Assembly: GCF_007746795.1 (NCBI RefSeq)
Contig: NZ_CP036343.1
Coordinates: 4,563,357-4,627,356 of the forward strand
DNA from: Gimesia algae
Lineage (GTDB): Bacteria; Planctomycetota; Planctomycetia; Planctomycetales; Planctomycetaceae
Direction: 5' to 3'
DNA: 64,000 bases
Position numbers and translations under genes: made by a program. Positions 17,220 through 26,997 of the stretch are shown piece after piece (position 1 is the first letter of the stretch; each line of letters begins with the position of its first letter). The notes beneath the pieces were generated by a model. It did no database searches, was not told where the DNA came from, and saw nothing but the letters and a program-made list of their open reading frames with translations.

Positions 17220-17858
17220 TTACTGCTGCAGATTGCGGTAAAACTTGTCGCGGATGGTTTGCATTGACTGCCAGATATTGGCTTTCAAGTCCTGCGGCGA
17301 AACGCAGACGAACAGATAGCCGTCTTTGGTTGTTTTGCCTGTCCAGGCCTGGATGATCAGATTCAGCGTTTGCGGTTTCTGTGTGACAAATGGTTCCGTC
17401 CAATTGACCGTGGCCGCATATTCTGTGAGCCCCTGGGGGTAAATCTTCTGTGGATCGACGGGCATGACTTTTGTCAGTTTGCAGGTAAACTCGCTGGTAT
17501 CAATTTTCTTTTTTCGGCTGTTAAAGATGGCACTCGACAGCCCCTGATAATATGTGAGTAATTCGCGTTCGATGTTTTTTTGTGTCAGCTCACTGCCGGG
17601 ATTGATTTTAAATACGAAGAAGTAGGAGAAAAACGTGTCCGATTTTTCCTGAAACATGCCCGGCGAAAACCGGGCTTCTTCGATCCCTTTGAACTGCATT
17701 TCTTTAGCAAATGAAGGGGGCAGCGAAATCTGCTCCCCCTTCCAACCGGCGGGAACGGTGATGTGCTGTGCTAACTCCATATCGGCGGCCAGCACGGTGT
17801 TCGTTCCAACCAGAATTGCCAGTAAAACTGCAAAACGGCGAATTTCAAAAGACTGCAT
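17220..17858 (-). CDS. Secreted protein of unknown function
   Basis: A 212-residue protein with a clear signal peptide (FAVLLAILVGTNTVLA, then AADMELAQ). The mature part has no recognised domain; it is rich in aromatic residues and alternating beta-like segments (FFSYFFVFKINPG). It lies 34 bases after the Gfo/Idh/MocA oxidoreductase gene on the same strand and is likely co-transcribed. I do not recognise the family. Confidence 0.7.
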   Translation of the reverse strand: MQSFEIRRFAVLLAILVGTNTVLAADMELAQHITVPAGWKGEQISLPPSFAKEMQFKGIEEARFSPGMFQEKSDTFFSYFFVFKINPGSELTQKNIERELLTYYQGLSSAIFNSRKKKIDTSEFTCKLTKVMPVDPQKIYPQGLTEYAATVNWTEPFVTQKPQTLNLIIQAWTGKTTKDGYLFVCVSPQDLKANIWQSMQTIRDKFYRNLQQ

Positions 17859-17892
17859 ACAAGACGTTTTCTATCTTAAGGAATGCGGGATT

Positions 17893-19224
17893 CTAGAGTG
17901 AAGCGATTTCGAAACCGGTGCGGTAGTCCCGCGTCAGGTATTTGTTGGCCTCCGAGTTGTTCGTGATCTTGAGTGCTTTACCATCGAATTCGAGGGTTTC
18001 GCCGGGGAAGAACGCGGCGACATTTCCTAACTGCACGGCCTCGGTCAGATGGCCCCCGTATTCAAACCCGTCGCTGGGCTGTTTTCCGGACAGGCAACCA
18101 TCGACCCAGCCGTGATAATGGTCTAGGCTTTCCACCGGTTCTATATTCACGCCTTCGATGTTGACGAACGGCTGGCTGTAATGAGGCAGAATCATGTTGC
18201 CTTTTTCACCAACGAAAATTGAGCCTCCGCTCGGCAGAGACTGGCCGGGTAAAAGTTTGGCGATTCTGCTATCTGGCCGCCGTCCGCCATCGTACCAGGT
18301 AATCGGCAGGCTGCGACCGGCCGTATACTGCGTACCGGGAATAACGTATTTGATGGTTTCCTGGGCGGGCCAGACTTCATCATTTATGCCGGTGTGTGAC
18401 GAGTGCACACTAATAGGGTCGCCCGTGATTTTGAGAGCCGTGTACACGGGGTCGAGTAAATGGCAACCGAAATCGCCGATGGCTCCGGAGCCGAAGTCCT
18501 GCCAGTCTCTCCATGTAAAGGGATGGTAGACCCGGTTTCCGCCGTAAGGACGCATGGGGGCCACGCTGATCCAGAGATTCCAATCGAGTGTTTTTGGTAC
18601 CGCTTCATTATTCGCAGGCTTGTTGAGCAAACCGCTACGTCCATGGCCGGTGGTGCCAACCCAGGAATGGATGGCTGTCACCTTCCCGATAACGCCATCT
18701 TGAATCGCTTTCGCTGCGGTGCGATAAGCTGAATGCGAATGGATCTGGTTTCCCATCCGTGTAATGACGCCTGATTTTTTTGCCTGCAATCGCATCTGGC
18801 GGGCTTCCCACACAGTGCGCGTCAACGGTTTCTGGCAGTAAACGTGCTTTCCTCGCTGCATTGCGTCCATGCTGATGATGGCGTGAGTATGGTCGGGAGT
18901 GGATACCGAGACGGCATCGATTTTATCGCCCAGTTCATCCAGCATTTTTTTGTAGTCCTGGTAGACAGGAGCCTCGGGGGCCAAAGGCTTGACCTTTGCG
19001 GTCCGCGACAAATCAACATCGCAAAAAGCAACGCATTTCACTTTGTCGTGGCTGGCGATGAGCTTAATATCGGAATACCCTTTGCCGTCGGTGCCGATAC
19101 CCGCAAACTGTAATTGTGAGTTCAAATTCTGTCCGCGGACAAAAGCAGGTGCGGCGAACGCGGACGCGGCAGCAACGGATGTTTTCAAAAATTCGCGGCG
19201 GGTGGTATCTGAGTTGGATGTCAT
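17893..19224 (-). CDS. Tat-exported Gfo/Idh/MocA family oxidoreductase
   Basis: A 443-residue NAD(P)-dependent sugar-type oxidoreductase. The N-terminus TTRREFLKTSVAAASAF is a twin-arginine leader, so it would be exported folded with its cofactor. A Rossmann fold follows (FAGIGTDGKGYSDIKLI, then FCDVD). The usual EKP catalytic-lysine motif appears as CQKPLTRT, with Gln in place of Glu, as in other secreted planctomycete members. Substrate is unknown. It is divergent from the ceramidase-like gene across a 335-bp gap containing repeated TCGTGATTC motifs. Confidence 0.87.
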   Translation of the reverse strand: MTSNSDTTRREFLKTSVAAASAFAAPAFVRGQNLNSQLQFAGIGTDGKGYSDIKLIASHDKVKCVAFCDVDLSRTAKVKPLAPEAPVYQDYKKMLDELGDKIDAVSVSTPDHTHAIISMDAMQRGKHVYCQKPLTRTVWEARQMRLQAKKSGVITRMGNQIHSHSAYRTAAKAIQDGVIGKVTAIHSWVGTTGHGRSGLLNKPANNEAVPKTLDWNLWISVAPMRPYGGNRVYHPFTWRDWQDFGSGAIGDFGCHLLDPVYTALKITGDPISVHSSHTGINDEVWPAQETIKYVIPGTQYTAGRSLPITWYDGGRRPDSRIAKLLPGQSLPSGGSIFVGEKGNMILPHYSQPFVNIEGVNIEPVESLDHYHGWVDGCLSGKQPSDGFEYGGHLTEAVQLGNVAAFFPGETLEFDGKALKITNNSEANKYLTRDYRTGFEIASL

Positions 19225-19295
19225 GATTGCGGGATTCCTGCTAAGTATTTTAGTGGGAAGTATTATGGGTCAGAGCCGGTTAATCGTTTTGGATC

Positions 19296-19422
19296 GAATC
19301 ACGATTATAACATAAACGGTCCGCGATACGTCAATTGAGTCAGCGTGATGAAGTGTAAACAAATTCGTGATTCGTTCTGCATTGAGAAATGATGGTAATC
19401 CATGAATTTTGATTCGTGATTC
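19296..19422. promoter_or_regulatory. Three TCGTGATTC-type motifs in a divergent intergenic region
   Basis: The nine bases TCGTGATTC occur at 19365-19373 and 19414-19422, 49 bases apart, and as the reverse complement GAATCACGA at 19296-19304. They lie between the Gfo/Idh gene and the ceramidase-like gene, which are transcribed apart. They could be binding sites for one shared regulator. Confidence 0.35.
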
Positions 19423-19559
19423 TTCTGAGCTTGTCTGTTAACATATCAATCAGCAGATTATCCAGGATTCAGAAATCGAATGTGATTCTGGCAGGAGCAG
19501 TTTGTTTGTAACAATCGGTGAACCGGAAAACCATTACCATTTGACTGAAAGAAGATACT

Positions 19560-20996
19560 ATGTTTTGGCGAACAATATTCTTCACGCTGCTCGTCTGGTG
19601 TGCCACGAAACCTGCCAGCGAGGTAATGGCCGAGTCGGGGCAACTGAAAGCAGGGGCCTCCGCAGTCGATGTTTCACCAAAGCAGTTTCCCGTCAGCCTG
19701 CGAAGTGGAAAAGCAATGGATCAAAACGCTGTCCATGACCCGCTGCATGCCCGTACGATCGTCCTGAATGATGGCAGGACCATTGTTGCGATTGCCGTAC
19801 TCGATGCACTCGGCGCTCCCCCCGAAATGTTGAACGAAGCAAAACTGATCGCTTCTAAGAAAACGGGTATACCCGTTGAGCGAATCCTGATTTCATCGAC
19901 GCATTCGCACTCAACGCCGCCTTCCAACCGGACGGAAGGTTCCCCGGGGGATGTCGCTTATCGGGACGTTCTGATCAATGGACTTGCCCAATCCATCATC
20001 CAGGCATTCGATCAACAGCAAACCGCTTCCCTGGGCATGGCGTCTCATGCTCTCCCTGAAGAAGTCTTCAATCGACGCTGGTTTCTGCAGCCCGGTAAAA
20101 TGCCCGCGAATCCCTTTGGGAAAATGGACATCGTAAAAATGAATCCGGGAACCAGCGCGGCCGTGCTGGAGCGGCCCGCTGGCCCTGTTGATCCTGAGTT
20201 GATGGTCCTTTCCATACAGAATCAGAAGCGAAAACCGCTGGCCATATTGGCCAATTATGCGCTGCATTATGTGGGAGGCATTCCCCAGAGGCATGCTTCA
20301 GCAGACTACTTTGGCGAGTTCGCCCGCCTGATGCCCAGTCGGCTGCGTGCGGGCCAGGACTTCGTAGCCATGATGTCGAATGGCGCCTCAGGAGACATCA
20401 ACAATATCCCCTTTCTCGTGAATCGCCCCCCGCGAGAGCCGTTCGAGCAGGTCCGGATTGTGGCGAGTAAAGCCGCCGATACCGCTTATTTCGCTTATAA
20501 GAAAATTGATACATACGAACGTGATCTCACCATCGACATGCTGGAACGAAGGGTCGACTTAAAATACCGACGCCCCACTGCAGAAGATGTGACTGCAGCA
20601 CAAAAAGTACTCGCATTAAAAGACAAGAACGAAATCGCCAGGCTGCCTAAAAAAGCCGTCAACTACGCACGCAAAGTGGTCCAGGCTCACGAACGGGAAG
20701 AAGATTCGCTCACCGTCACAATCCAGGCCATTCGCATTGGTGAATATGCCATTGTGGGCATCCCTTTTGAAACACTGGTTGAGATCGGACTGGAAATCAA
20801 GGATCGCAGCCCGTTCGCGCGCACGATGGTGATCGGACTGGCCAACGGACGACACGGCTATTTACCCACTCCCGAACAGCATCGCCTCGGTGGTTATGAA
20901 ACATGGCTGGGCACAAACGTCGTCCAGAAAGATGCGTCAGTAATCCTGACTGACAATCTGCTGGAGATGCTGGCAGAACTTCATATGCGTAAATAA
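19560..20996 (+). CDS. Neutral/alkaline non-lysosomal ceramidase N-terminal domain protein
   Basis: A 478-residue secreted hydrolase-like protein. A signal peptide (FWRTIFFTLLVWCATKPASEVMA) precedes AGASAVDVSP, the typical opening of the neutral ceramidase N-terminal domain. SSTHSHSTPP supplies candidate zinc-binding histidines, with a further histidine in NYALHYVGG and MMSNGASGDIN later. Full neutral ceramidases are about 650-700 residues, so this shorter planctomycete form lacks the C-terminal immunoglobulin-like part and may act on another amide or ester. The start has AAAGAAG before it. The sulfatase gene follows 41 bases later, suggesting joint degradation of sulfated lipids or glycans. 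Confidence 0.83.
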   Translation: MFWRTIFFTLLVWCATKPASEVMAESGQLKAGASAVDVSPKQFPVSLRSGKAMDQNAVHDPLHARTIVLNDGRTIVAIAVLDALGAPPEMLNEAKLIASKKTGIPVERILISSTHSHSTPPSNRTEGSPGDVAYRDVLINGLAQSIIQAFDQQQTASLGMASHALPEEVFNRRWFLQPGKMPANPFGKMDIVKMNPGTSAAVLERPAGPVDPELMVLSIQNQKRKPLAILANYALHYVGGIPQRHASADYFGEFARLMPSRLRAGQDFVAMMSNGASGDINNIPFLVNRPPREPFEQVRIVASKAADTAYFAYKKIDTYERDLTIDMLERRVDLKYRRPTAEDVTAAQKVLALKDKNEIARLPKKAVNYARKVVQAHEREEDSLTVTIQAIRIGEYAIVGIPFETLVEIGLEIKDRSPFARTMVIGLANGRHGYLPTPEQHRLGGYETWLGTNVVQKDASVILTDNLLEMLAELHMRK

Positions 20997-21037
20997 CGCT
21001 CAGATGGATTTTTTATCTTCAAATTAGAAAAGAGACA

Positions 21038-22477
21038 ATGATGCGGAATCGACATGTTTTGTTAGCAGCAATGGGAGCCGTTTTTAGCCTGGTCGCGACA
21101 GGAGTCTCATTTGCGACCAATGCGGAAAGTTCTGGTAAACCCAATATCATTCTGGTGATGGCGGATGACCAGGGCTGGGGAGACACTGGTTATAATGGTC
21201 ACCCGTTTGTCAAGACGCCGGAACTCGATGCCATGGCACAGGACGCATTCGTCTTTGACCGCTTCTATGCCGGTGCGCCGGTCTGTTCGCCGACCCGGGC
21301 CAGCGTGATGACCGGGCGGAATCCGAATCGGACCAAAGTCACCAACCATGGACGCTACATGCGTCCGCATGAGCAGACGATCGCGGAAACATTGAAAGCC
21401 GCCGGTTACATCACCGGCATCTTCGGCAAAGTGCACCTGGGTTCGGGTCAACCCGACTCGCCCTGCAACCCCAGCGGCATGGGCTTCGATGAATGGGTGA
21501 TCGGCCTCAACTTTTTCGACAACGATCCCTACTTGAGCCGCATGGGAAAGATCGAGCATCGTCAGGGCAAAGGCTCGGTGATCCTGATGGATGATACGCT
21601 CGACTTTCTCAGGAAACACAAGGACGGCGATCGTCCCATCTTTACGGTTGTCTGGTTCCCCTCTCCGCATGCCCCACACGCGGAATTGCCTGAAGGCCCG
21701 AGCCTTTACGAGGGCAAACGGCACGCGGGGTACTACCGCGAGATTACGTTACTGGATCAGCAGGTCGGGCGTCTGCGACGCGCACTCAGGGACATGGGCA
21801 TGGCGGAGAATACCATCGTCTGGTACTGCAGCGATAACGGCGGGCTGGTCAAGGAAACGTCTGGTGGTCGTGAGAAAAAGGGGAGCATCTACGAAGGGGG
21901 CCTGCGCGTACCGGGAATCATCGAATGGCCCGCGCGTCAGCTCAAGGGGCGCACCTCGGTCCCTGTGGCGACCTTTGATATCTATCCAACTCTCCTGGCT
22001 ATGGCCGGCGTGGATTTGTATGCGCCCCACCCGCTTGACGGAATGGATGTGAGCGGCATCATTTCGGGAACGGTTGCCGAACGGAGTAAGCCGATGGGTT
22101 TCTGGCATAAATTACAGGGCGGACAAGGTACCCGGAGCGATCAGATTCAGAAAGCGATCATGGAAAAGCAACAGGCGGGTGCCCCCTTACCGCATGATCC
22201 TGTCAGAATGCGCAAAGACGTCGACGAATTCCCTCAGTTTCCCAAAGAGACCACAACCGGACATGCCGCGTGGAACGACTGGCCCTGGAAACTGCATCGC
22301 ATAAACGGCTCAAAATACGAGCTCTATAATCTAAGTGATGACCCAATGGAGAAGACTGATCTTTCCCAAGATCCAGAACAGGCCCAGCGAGTGAAACAGA
22401 TGAAGCAGGGGCTGGATGCCTGGATGCGGTCTGTGATTCACAGTATTAATGGAAAAGACTATCAGGGTCTGAAGTAA
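21038..22477 (+). CDS. Secreted type I sulfatase (arylsulfatase family)
   Basis: A 479-residue exported sulfatase. After a signal peptide ending near SFATNAE come the metal ligands Asp43-Asp44 (MADDQGWGD). The active-site motif is CSPTRASVMTGR, in which Cys83 would be converted to formylglycine by a maturase encoded elsewhere. GKVHLG and PHAPHAELP carry further active-site Lys and His residues, and YCSDNGGL gives the second metal-binding Asp-Asn. The length fits the family; the sulfated substrate cannot be read. Two ATGs stand together at 21038 and 21041. It lies downstream of the ceramidase-like gene, probably in one operon. Confidence 0.92.
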   Translation: MMRNRHVLLAAMGAVFSLVATGVSFATNAESSGKPNIILVMADDQGWGDTGYNGHPFVKTPELDAMAQDAFVFDRFYAGAPVCSPTRASVMTGRNPNRTKVTNHGRYMRPHEQTIAETLKAAGYITGIFGKVHLGSGQPDSPCNPSGMGFDEWVIGLNFFDNDPYLSRMGKIEHRQGKGSVILMDDTLDFLRKHKDGDRPIFTVVWFPSPHAPHAELPEGPSLYEGKRHAGYYREITLLDQQVGRLRRALRDMGMAENTIVWYCSDNGGLVKETSGGREKKGSIYEGGLRVPGIIEWPARQLKGRTSVPVATFDIYPTLLAMAGVDLYAPHPLDGMDVSGIISGTVAERSKPMGFWHKLQGGQGTRSDQIQKAIMEKQQAGAPLPHDPVRMRKDVDEFPQFPKETTTGHAAWNDWPWKLHRINGSKYELYNLSDDPMEKTDLSQDPEQAQRVKQMKQGLDAWMRSVIHSINGKDYQGLK

Positions 22478-22495
22478 AAGGGGGGAGTCCCGGTA

Positions 22496-22591
22496 TTAGA
22501 GCGCATCACATTTAACCATAGCTTCTCACAATCTATTCTACTCGGTCCAAATGGCCCTGGAGACGCTACAGTAAAACTGGACATAGTCCAG
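22496..22591 (-). repeat. 96-bp palindromic repeat, copy C
   Basis: This copy is in the opposite orientation to the others. It starts 18 bases after the sulfatase stop and lies between converging genes (sulfatase and the cis/trans isomerase). The inner arm has one change (GCTTCTC for GCGTCTC). Confidence 0.87.
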
Positions 22592-22623
22592 GATCGGTGT
22601 GGTTTGCTTTCCCTGTCTGTTTG

Positions 22624-22664
22624 CTGCTCGCCTGACGGGCGGACACATGGGTCCGCACCCTACG
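22624..22664. repeat. Short intergenic palindrome-bearing repeat (GCTCG... family)
   Basis: GCTGCTCGCCTGACGGGC leads into GCGGAC/GTCCGC (22639-22656) and then ACCCTACG. The layout resembles the element at 41725-41765: a GCTCG lead, a GC-rich palindrome, then a CCTACC-like end. Confidence 0.45.
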
Positions 22665-22732
22665 TTTCTGTTGCGATTTATTTCCTGTATGCGCAGGTCT
22701 TGTCTCATCCTTCGTCGCGGGTGTCCTGACCT

Positions 22733-25153
22733 TCAATACCTGGAATCGAGCAGCATGTAGTATTTCAGGTCGAAATAACCGGCGTCGGGTTGGCGGTTCT
22801 GGAAGTTCCAGTCGGTCAGCCAGTCGAGGAGAGTCCAGAACGCGGCTGTATTGCGGAGTGTGCCGTACTTGTTTTTCCAGGCTGTCCATTCCTCCGTCGT
22901 GGAGACGGCGTTCAGCTCGGTGAGAAACGCCGAAGCCTGCTCCAGTTTCAGATCAATGATGAGATTGGGAAAGTCTCCCACAAGACCTTGGTAGACGCTC
23001 AGTGTATCCAGGTCGGGTTGTCGGGCGCCGTTTTCGTCGAAGACGACATTATTGAAGGCATACGAGCGGTTGGCGACCAGCGAGTAAACGCGGCTTTCTT
23101 CTCGTTTGGTCAGACGGATGAACGTGTTGCTGGGTAAAAACTGTGTGAACTTCAGCTGGGTCCGCATGGTGAGAGTGGAAACAGCCGCCTCCCAGCCGGC
23201 AAAGTCATTCACGGGGTCCGTCAGTTTGACGTCCGGTTTCCTGCCTGGATTGAGCAGGTCGTGCGGGCCACTGACGGCTTCGGTGAAGCGGCGTTGAATC
23301 TTGCTGAGCACGCCTGAAATAGGGTCCAGCCCTTGCATGTCGATCCCCTGTCCGGCTTCTTCGCCGGGAAACGGCATCCTGAAGAGCAGTTCCTGTCCAA
23401 TGCCGCGCGTCCAGAGGTCGCGATATTTCTGACGATCGTCGACAGGCAGCAAGCGGAGAAAATTGTCTTCGAACTCCTGCCGCAGCCGACTCATGAATTC
23501 CCAGGTGGCGAGCTTTTGTTCGACGCTGCCATAATATTCGTAGTTGACGACCAGGGAGTAGTAGAGGCGTTCGAAGCCACTGTAGTCGATCATCCAGAAT
23601 GTGGGTGGAATGCCGCCCTGTCGCCCGCGTAAGACGGTGGCGTTGGTTTCATTGCGGAGGATGGTCAGCCAGGCATTTGAATTTTCCTGATTCCCATCCC
23701 AGACATCGTCGATCTGGTAGCCGGTCGGCTTGTATTTATCGAGCATCCGATTATAGGCTTCATTGTAGACGGCGTTACCCTTGATGCCGTAATCCATGAA
23801 ATCATTCCACGACTGGAGTCCGAGTTCCGGCTTGAGGACGGAGGGATCGTGAGCGGGGTCGACGAAGAAGACCCAGAAATTATCTTTAATGGCGTAGGTC
23901 GCCAGGTTACCAACGCAGACCGGGCCGCGAATCATGCCGCTGACGATCAAGTGCGAATTTTCCACAAGAAACAGGGCACGCGACCGGGCAGGGATCGCCT
24001 GGAAGACTTCGAAGGGGTTGTGACTCGAATAGCCGGGCGTCAAACTCTTACCGGATACCGGATCGACTTGAAAAAAGAGTTCCTTAAGGCGTTTCAGTCT
24101 GGCGTCGCTCAGTTGCCACACAAACATTGACTTCTGGGCCCGCGCTTCGGTGACTTTTTTCAATCGATAGTAAATCTGGTCGACGCCGCTGAGATAGGGT
24201 GTGTCATAAGGTCGGGCCGTCTTGATTTCGTGAACCGGACTCGGCACGACGAATTGTTTTCCGTCTTCGTCGTTTTTGACCTGGATCGGCGGGGTAGTGG
24301 AACGCACGAGGCGGAAGTATTCACCCTGCGATTCTTCAAAATGCAGCGTCGCGAGGAAAGCGTGTTCGAAAATAAAGCGGCTGACCAGCGGCGAGAGTGG
24401 GGCCTGCTGATTCAGAAAGGCTTCCCAGCGGGCGATGACTTCCGGCTGCGCTAATTTTTCGACCTCGGCCATCACATCGGCCGTGGGTCCTGGTGAGCCG
24501 GCGGAGATCCATTCGGAAAACCGCTGATTCTCTTCTGGTGACAAGGCAGGCAGGCCGAAGGGCATGCCCGCGGTCGGTCGCTGTTTCAGATAAGCGTCGA
24601 TACCCTGTTCGCACGGGCAAATGTGTTCGTTGACGGACTTGTAGACCGATTCGAGCGGCTGCACATCAAAGGGGGGCTGGTTTTGTTCGGTGCCGGCGAC
24701 CAGCATGCGGAACAGAATGCTCTTCGCGGGGCGTTCTTCAGGCGGGCCCTGTTGTTCAACGACGCTGCAGAAGCCTTGCTCGCGCCAGGCCGCCAGAGAG
24801 GGCTGGTCATGCAAGCGTACCGGTTTTTCCGCAAACAGGTGTGTGGCGTCGGGATTGACTTTGCGGGCTCCGCGGAGCAGCCCTTCGTAACAGGTGAGTT
24901 TAAGCAGACAGGGCGAATCGAGACAGCCATGACAGACAATACAACGCCGGTTGAAAATCGGTTGAATTTTGTCGAGATAGAAGTGGCCGTCGAGATTTGA
25001 ACCAGTGGTCTCCGGATATGCGGTTGGCGTCAGTACGAATGGTTGCCAGTCTGACTGCTGTTCCACCCGGTTCCAGAGCATGCTGCCCACGATTACGCCG
25101 ACAGCAACAAGGGTGAGCAGTATAACAGCCGTATAGCGAACCTTGTTTTTCAA
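22733..25153 (-). CDS. cti: Fatty acid cis/trans isomerase
   Basis: About 806 residues. Cti is a periplasmic haem enzyme that turns cis-unsaturated membrane lipid chains into trans forms under solvent or heat stress. The class c haem site is CIVCHG, shortly after FYLDKIQPIFNRR. Downstream blocks FFVDPAHDPSVLKPELG and FWMIDYSGFERLYYSLVVNYEYYG are family-typical. The N-terminus has one membrane-spanning or signal segment (YTAVILLTLVAVGVIVGSML). The frame is open without ATG up to 25252. TTG 25153, giving MKNKVRYTAV, has GGGGA upstream and places the helix at the N-terminus, so I favour it; a TTG at 25252 is the alternative. Confidence 0.85.
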   Translation of the reverse strand: MKNKVRYTAVILLTLVAVGVIVGSMLWNRVEQQSDWQPFVLTPTAYPETTGSNLDGHFYLDKIQPIFNRRCIVCHGCLDSPCLLKLTCYEGLLRGARKVNPDATHLFAEKPVRLHDQPSLAAWREQGFCSVVEQQGPPEERPAKSILFRMLVAGTEQNQPPFDVQPLESVYKSVNEHICPCEQGIDAYLKQRPTAGMPFGLPALSPEENQRFSEWISAGSPGPTADVMAEVEKLAQPEVIARWEAFLNQQAPLSPLVSRFIFEHAFLATLHFEESQGEYFRLVRSTTPPIQVKNDEDGKQFVVPSPVHEIKTARPYDTPYLSGVDQIYYRLKKVTEARAQKSMFVWQLSDARLKRLKELFFQVDPVSGKSLTPGYSSHNPFEVFQAIPARSRALFLVENSHLIVSGMIRGPVCVGNLATYAIKDNFWVFFVDPAHDPSVLKPELGLQSWNDFMDYGIKGNAVYNEAYNRMLDKYKPTGYQIDDVWDGNQENSNAWLTILRNETNATVLRGRQGGIPPTFWMIDYSGFERLYYSLVVNYEYYGSVEQKLATWEFMSRLRQEFEDNFLRLLPVDDRQKYRDLWTRGIGQELLFRMPFPGEEAGQGIDMQGLDPISGVLSKIQRRFTEAVSGPHDLLNPGRKPDVKLTDPVNDFAGWEAAVSTLTMRTQLKFTQFLPSNTFIRLTKREESRVYSLVANRSYAFNNVVFDENGARQPDLDTLSVYQGLVGDFPNLIIDLKLEQASAFLTELNAVSTTEEWTAWKNKYGTLRNTAAFWTLLDWLTDWNFQNRQPDAGYFDLKYYMLLDSRY

Positions 25154-25252
25154 TGCCTTGATCCCCACAGCATCACGAGAAAGTTTTCCGGGGCAAGATT
25201 TACGTTCACCTGACCCGAATTTCAAGATAGGCGTGTGTAAAATTGCTGTCAA

Positions 25253-25580
25253 CCCACGCCTGTGAATTGGTGCGGGTAGGTGGGCGACTGCACCTGATTT
25301 TTACAGCAGTGGGGACAATCTTCCTCTTGTGTTTGATTGCTCTGGGACCTCCTGCTCGCTGTGCTCGGCCCTAATTTTATTTGGCCCCATCCATTAATGG
25401 TGGGAGAACTTGAATTGATGCGCACTGTCGGGCGAGCCGCCAGATGGCACCGGTCGACTGTTCTCATAAATCGCAGATTGGCAGGTGAAACAAATCAATG
25501 GGTTGCCATTTCTGCATTCATTGTATGCGCTGTGGGACGCGTGTACGATGGGGTCTGGACACGTTTCAAGTCAAACTAAA
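25253..25580. other. Divergent intergenic region with a GCTCG-type repeat fragment
   Basis: Between the cis/trans isomerase and the sialidase-like gene. Around 25350-25385 a GCTCGCTGTGCTCGGCCC block, followed by a weak GGCC-type palindrome, matches the start of the repeat at 41725. Otherwise nothing is recognised. Confidence 0.4.
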
Positions 25581-26978
25581 ATGAGAATCACCATGCGCTT
25601 CATCTTCTGTTTATTATTTGTGATTGCCTGTTCGACCAACGCAGCCGCTCAGGAGAAATCCGCGCCGCGGATCAAGCTGACGATGGGAGAACCGCATGTC
25701 ATCGTGCGGGGGATTCGGCCGGAGGAGCAGCTCTGGGGGCCGTACCAGTTTCCGCGTCCTTATCGGCTGAAAGACCGGTTCGTTGTTTCCGTGCATGTGA
25801 AAAACGACGACATCAGCAATTACGGTGCGACAGCTCTCTGGTTTGAAAGTCGCGATCAGGGTGTGACGTGGAAAGAGATCGATGATTCGGTCGCGCAGGA
25901 GTGCGGCTTGCTGCTAACGAATGGTGACCGGGTCTACCTTCCGCCGGAATCAGGTGTCGACGTGAGCGAGTACCAGCAGATTCCCTGGAACAAATACACG
26001 CCTGGTTATGTTTTCTCAAAGCAGGCGGAGGAAGGAACGCTGCCGATTCCCGATGGCATGACCTTCTGGATGGGAGGCACAACCATCAATGCATTTAACG
26101 CCGATCGCCTGCCGCCAAGTCTGTCCCAAAAGGAATGGACCCTGTATCGAATTCCCGCAGGACAGACGAAGCCGGTGCTGGAACATGCTCAGGTGGACTG
26201 GCCGTTTCTAACGCGGGTGGTGCACGTCAGTCGCAATGGGAAGAAGGTGCTGAAGTCGATCTTTCCGCGGGGCAATCCCAAACTGGGTCCCGACGGGGCG
26301 ATCTGGGTGAGTGTATTTTCGGGTGAGGGACATCTCAATCCGGAGAACGGGCAGTACAGCCCTTACTACTCTGCGGAAATCTTCCGTTCCGAGGACAACG
26401 GTAAAACGTTCCAGCGGCAGTCGCATCTGGAGTACGAAGCGAACGGCCACGCGTTCCCTTACAAGAGTGGTGGATTCAGCGACAGCGATTTTGAGTTTAT
26501 GCCGGACGGCTCGATTGTCTGGTTCCTGCGGTCGACCTGGTATGCTTCGACCGGCAAGGAATGGGACCCGATGTATATGACGCGTTCGACCGACGACGGA
26601 CGAACCTGGTCGAAGCCGGTGAAGTTTGACAAGGTCGGGATTCTGCCACGATTATGCCGACTCGAGAATGGGGTGACGCTGCTGTGCTATGCCCGTCCGG
26701 GAACATTCGTGCGGGCTGCGCTCAACGACAGCGGAACAGAGTGGACTGAACCGCTGGTCGTGATGACGCCCGGTGATCGCAGCGGCCTGGCCAACAAACC
26801 GGTGGCTGATCCGACGTTCCATGACTGGGATGGCTCCTGCAATAACCCGGAGATCGTGCCTCTGGACGAGAACAGTGCCCTGCTCTTCTACAGTGATTTT
26901 TACTATCCGGATGAGAGTGGCGTGAAACGGAAAACGATTCTGTGTCGGAAGATTACGGCGGAGCGGGAGGCGGAATGA
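25581..26978 (+). CDS. Secreted sialidase-like (BNR/Asp-box) protein
   Basis: About 465 residues from ATG 25581 (a second ATG follows at 25593). The signal peptide is FIFCLLFVIACSTNAAAQ. Asp-boxes SRDQGVTW, SEDNGKTF and STDDGRTW indicate a sialidase-type beta propeller. No clear RIP motif is seen at the N-terminus, so true exo-sialidase activity is uncertain; another glycan-binding or hydrolase role is possible. The frame is open upstream to 25485, but that part lacks a leader, so the internal start is preferred. No obvious operon partner. Confidence 0.78.
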   Translation: MRITMRFIFCLLFVIACSTNAAAQEKSAPRIKLTMGEPHVIVRGIRPEEQLWGPYQFPRPYRLKDRFVVSVHVKNDDISNYGATALWFESRDQGVTWKEIDDSVAQECGLLLTNGDRVYLPPESGVDVSEYQQIPWNKYTPGYVFSKQAEEGTLPIPDGMTFWMGGTTINAFNADRLPPSLSQKEWTLYRIPAGQTKPVLEHAQVDWPFLTRVVHVSRNGKKVLKSIFPRGNPKLGPDGAIWVSVFSGEGHLNPENGQYSPYYSAEIFRSEDNGKTFQRQSHLEYEANGHAFPYKSGGFSDSDFEFMPDGSIVWFLRSTWYASTGKEWDPMYMTRSTDDGRTWSKPVKFDKVGILPRLCRLENGVTLLCYARPGTFVRAALNDSGTEWTEPLVVMTPGDRSGLANKPVADPTFHDWDGSCNNPEIVPLDENSALLFYSDFYYPDESGVKRKTILCRKITAEREAE

Positions 26979-26997
26979 AACGGGGGGAAACTTCTCC

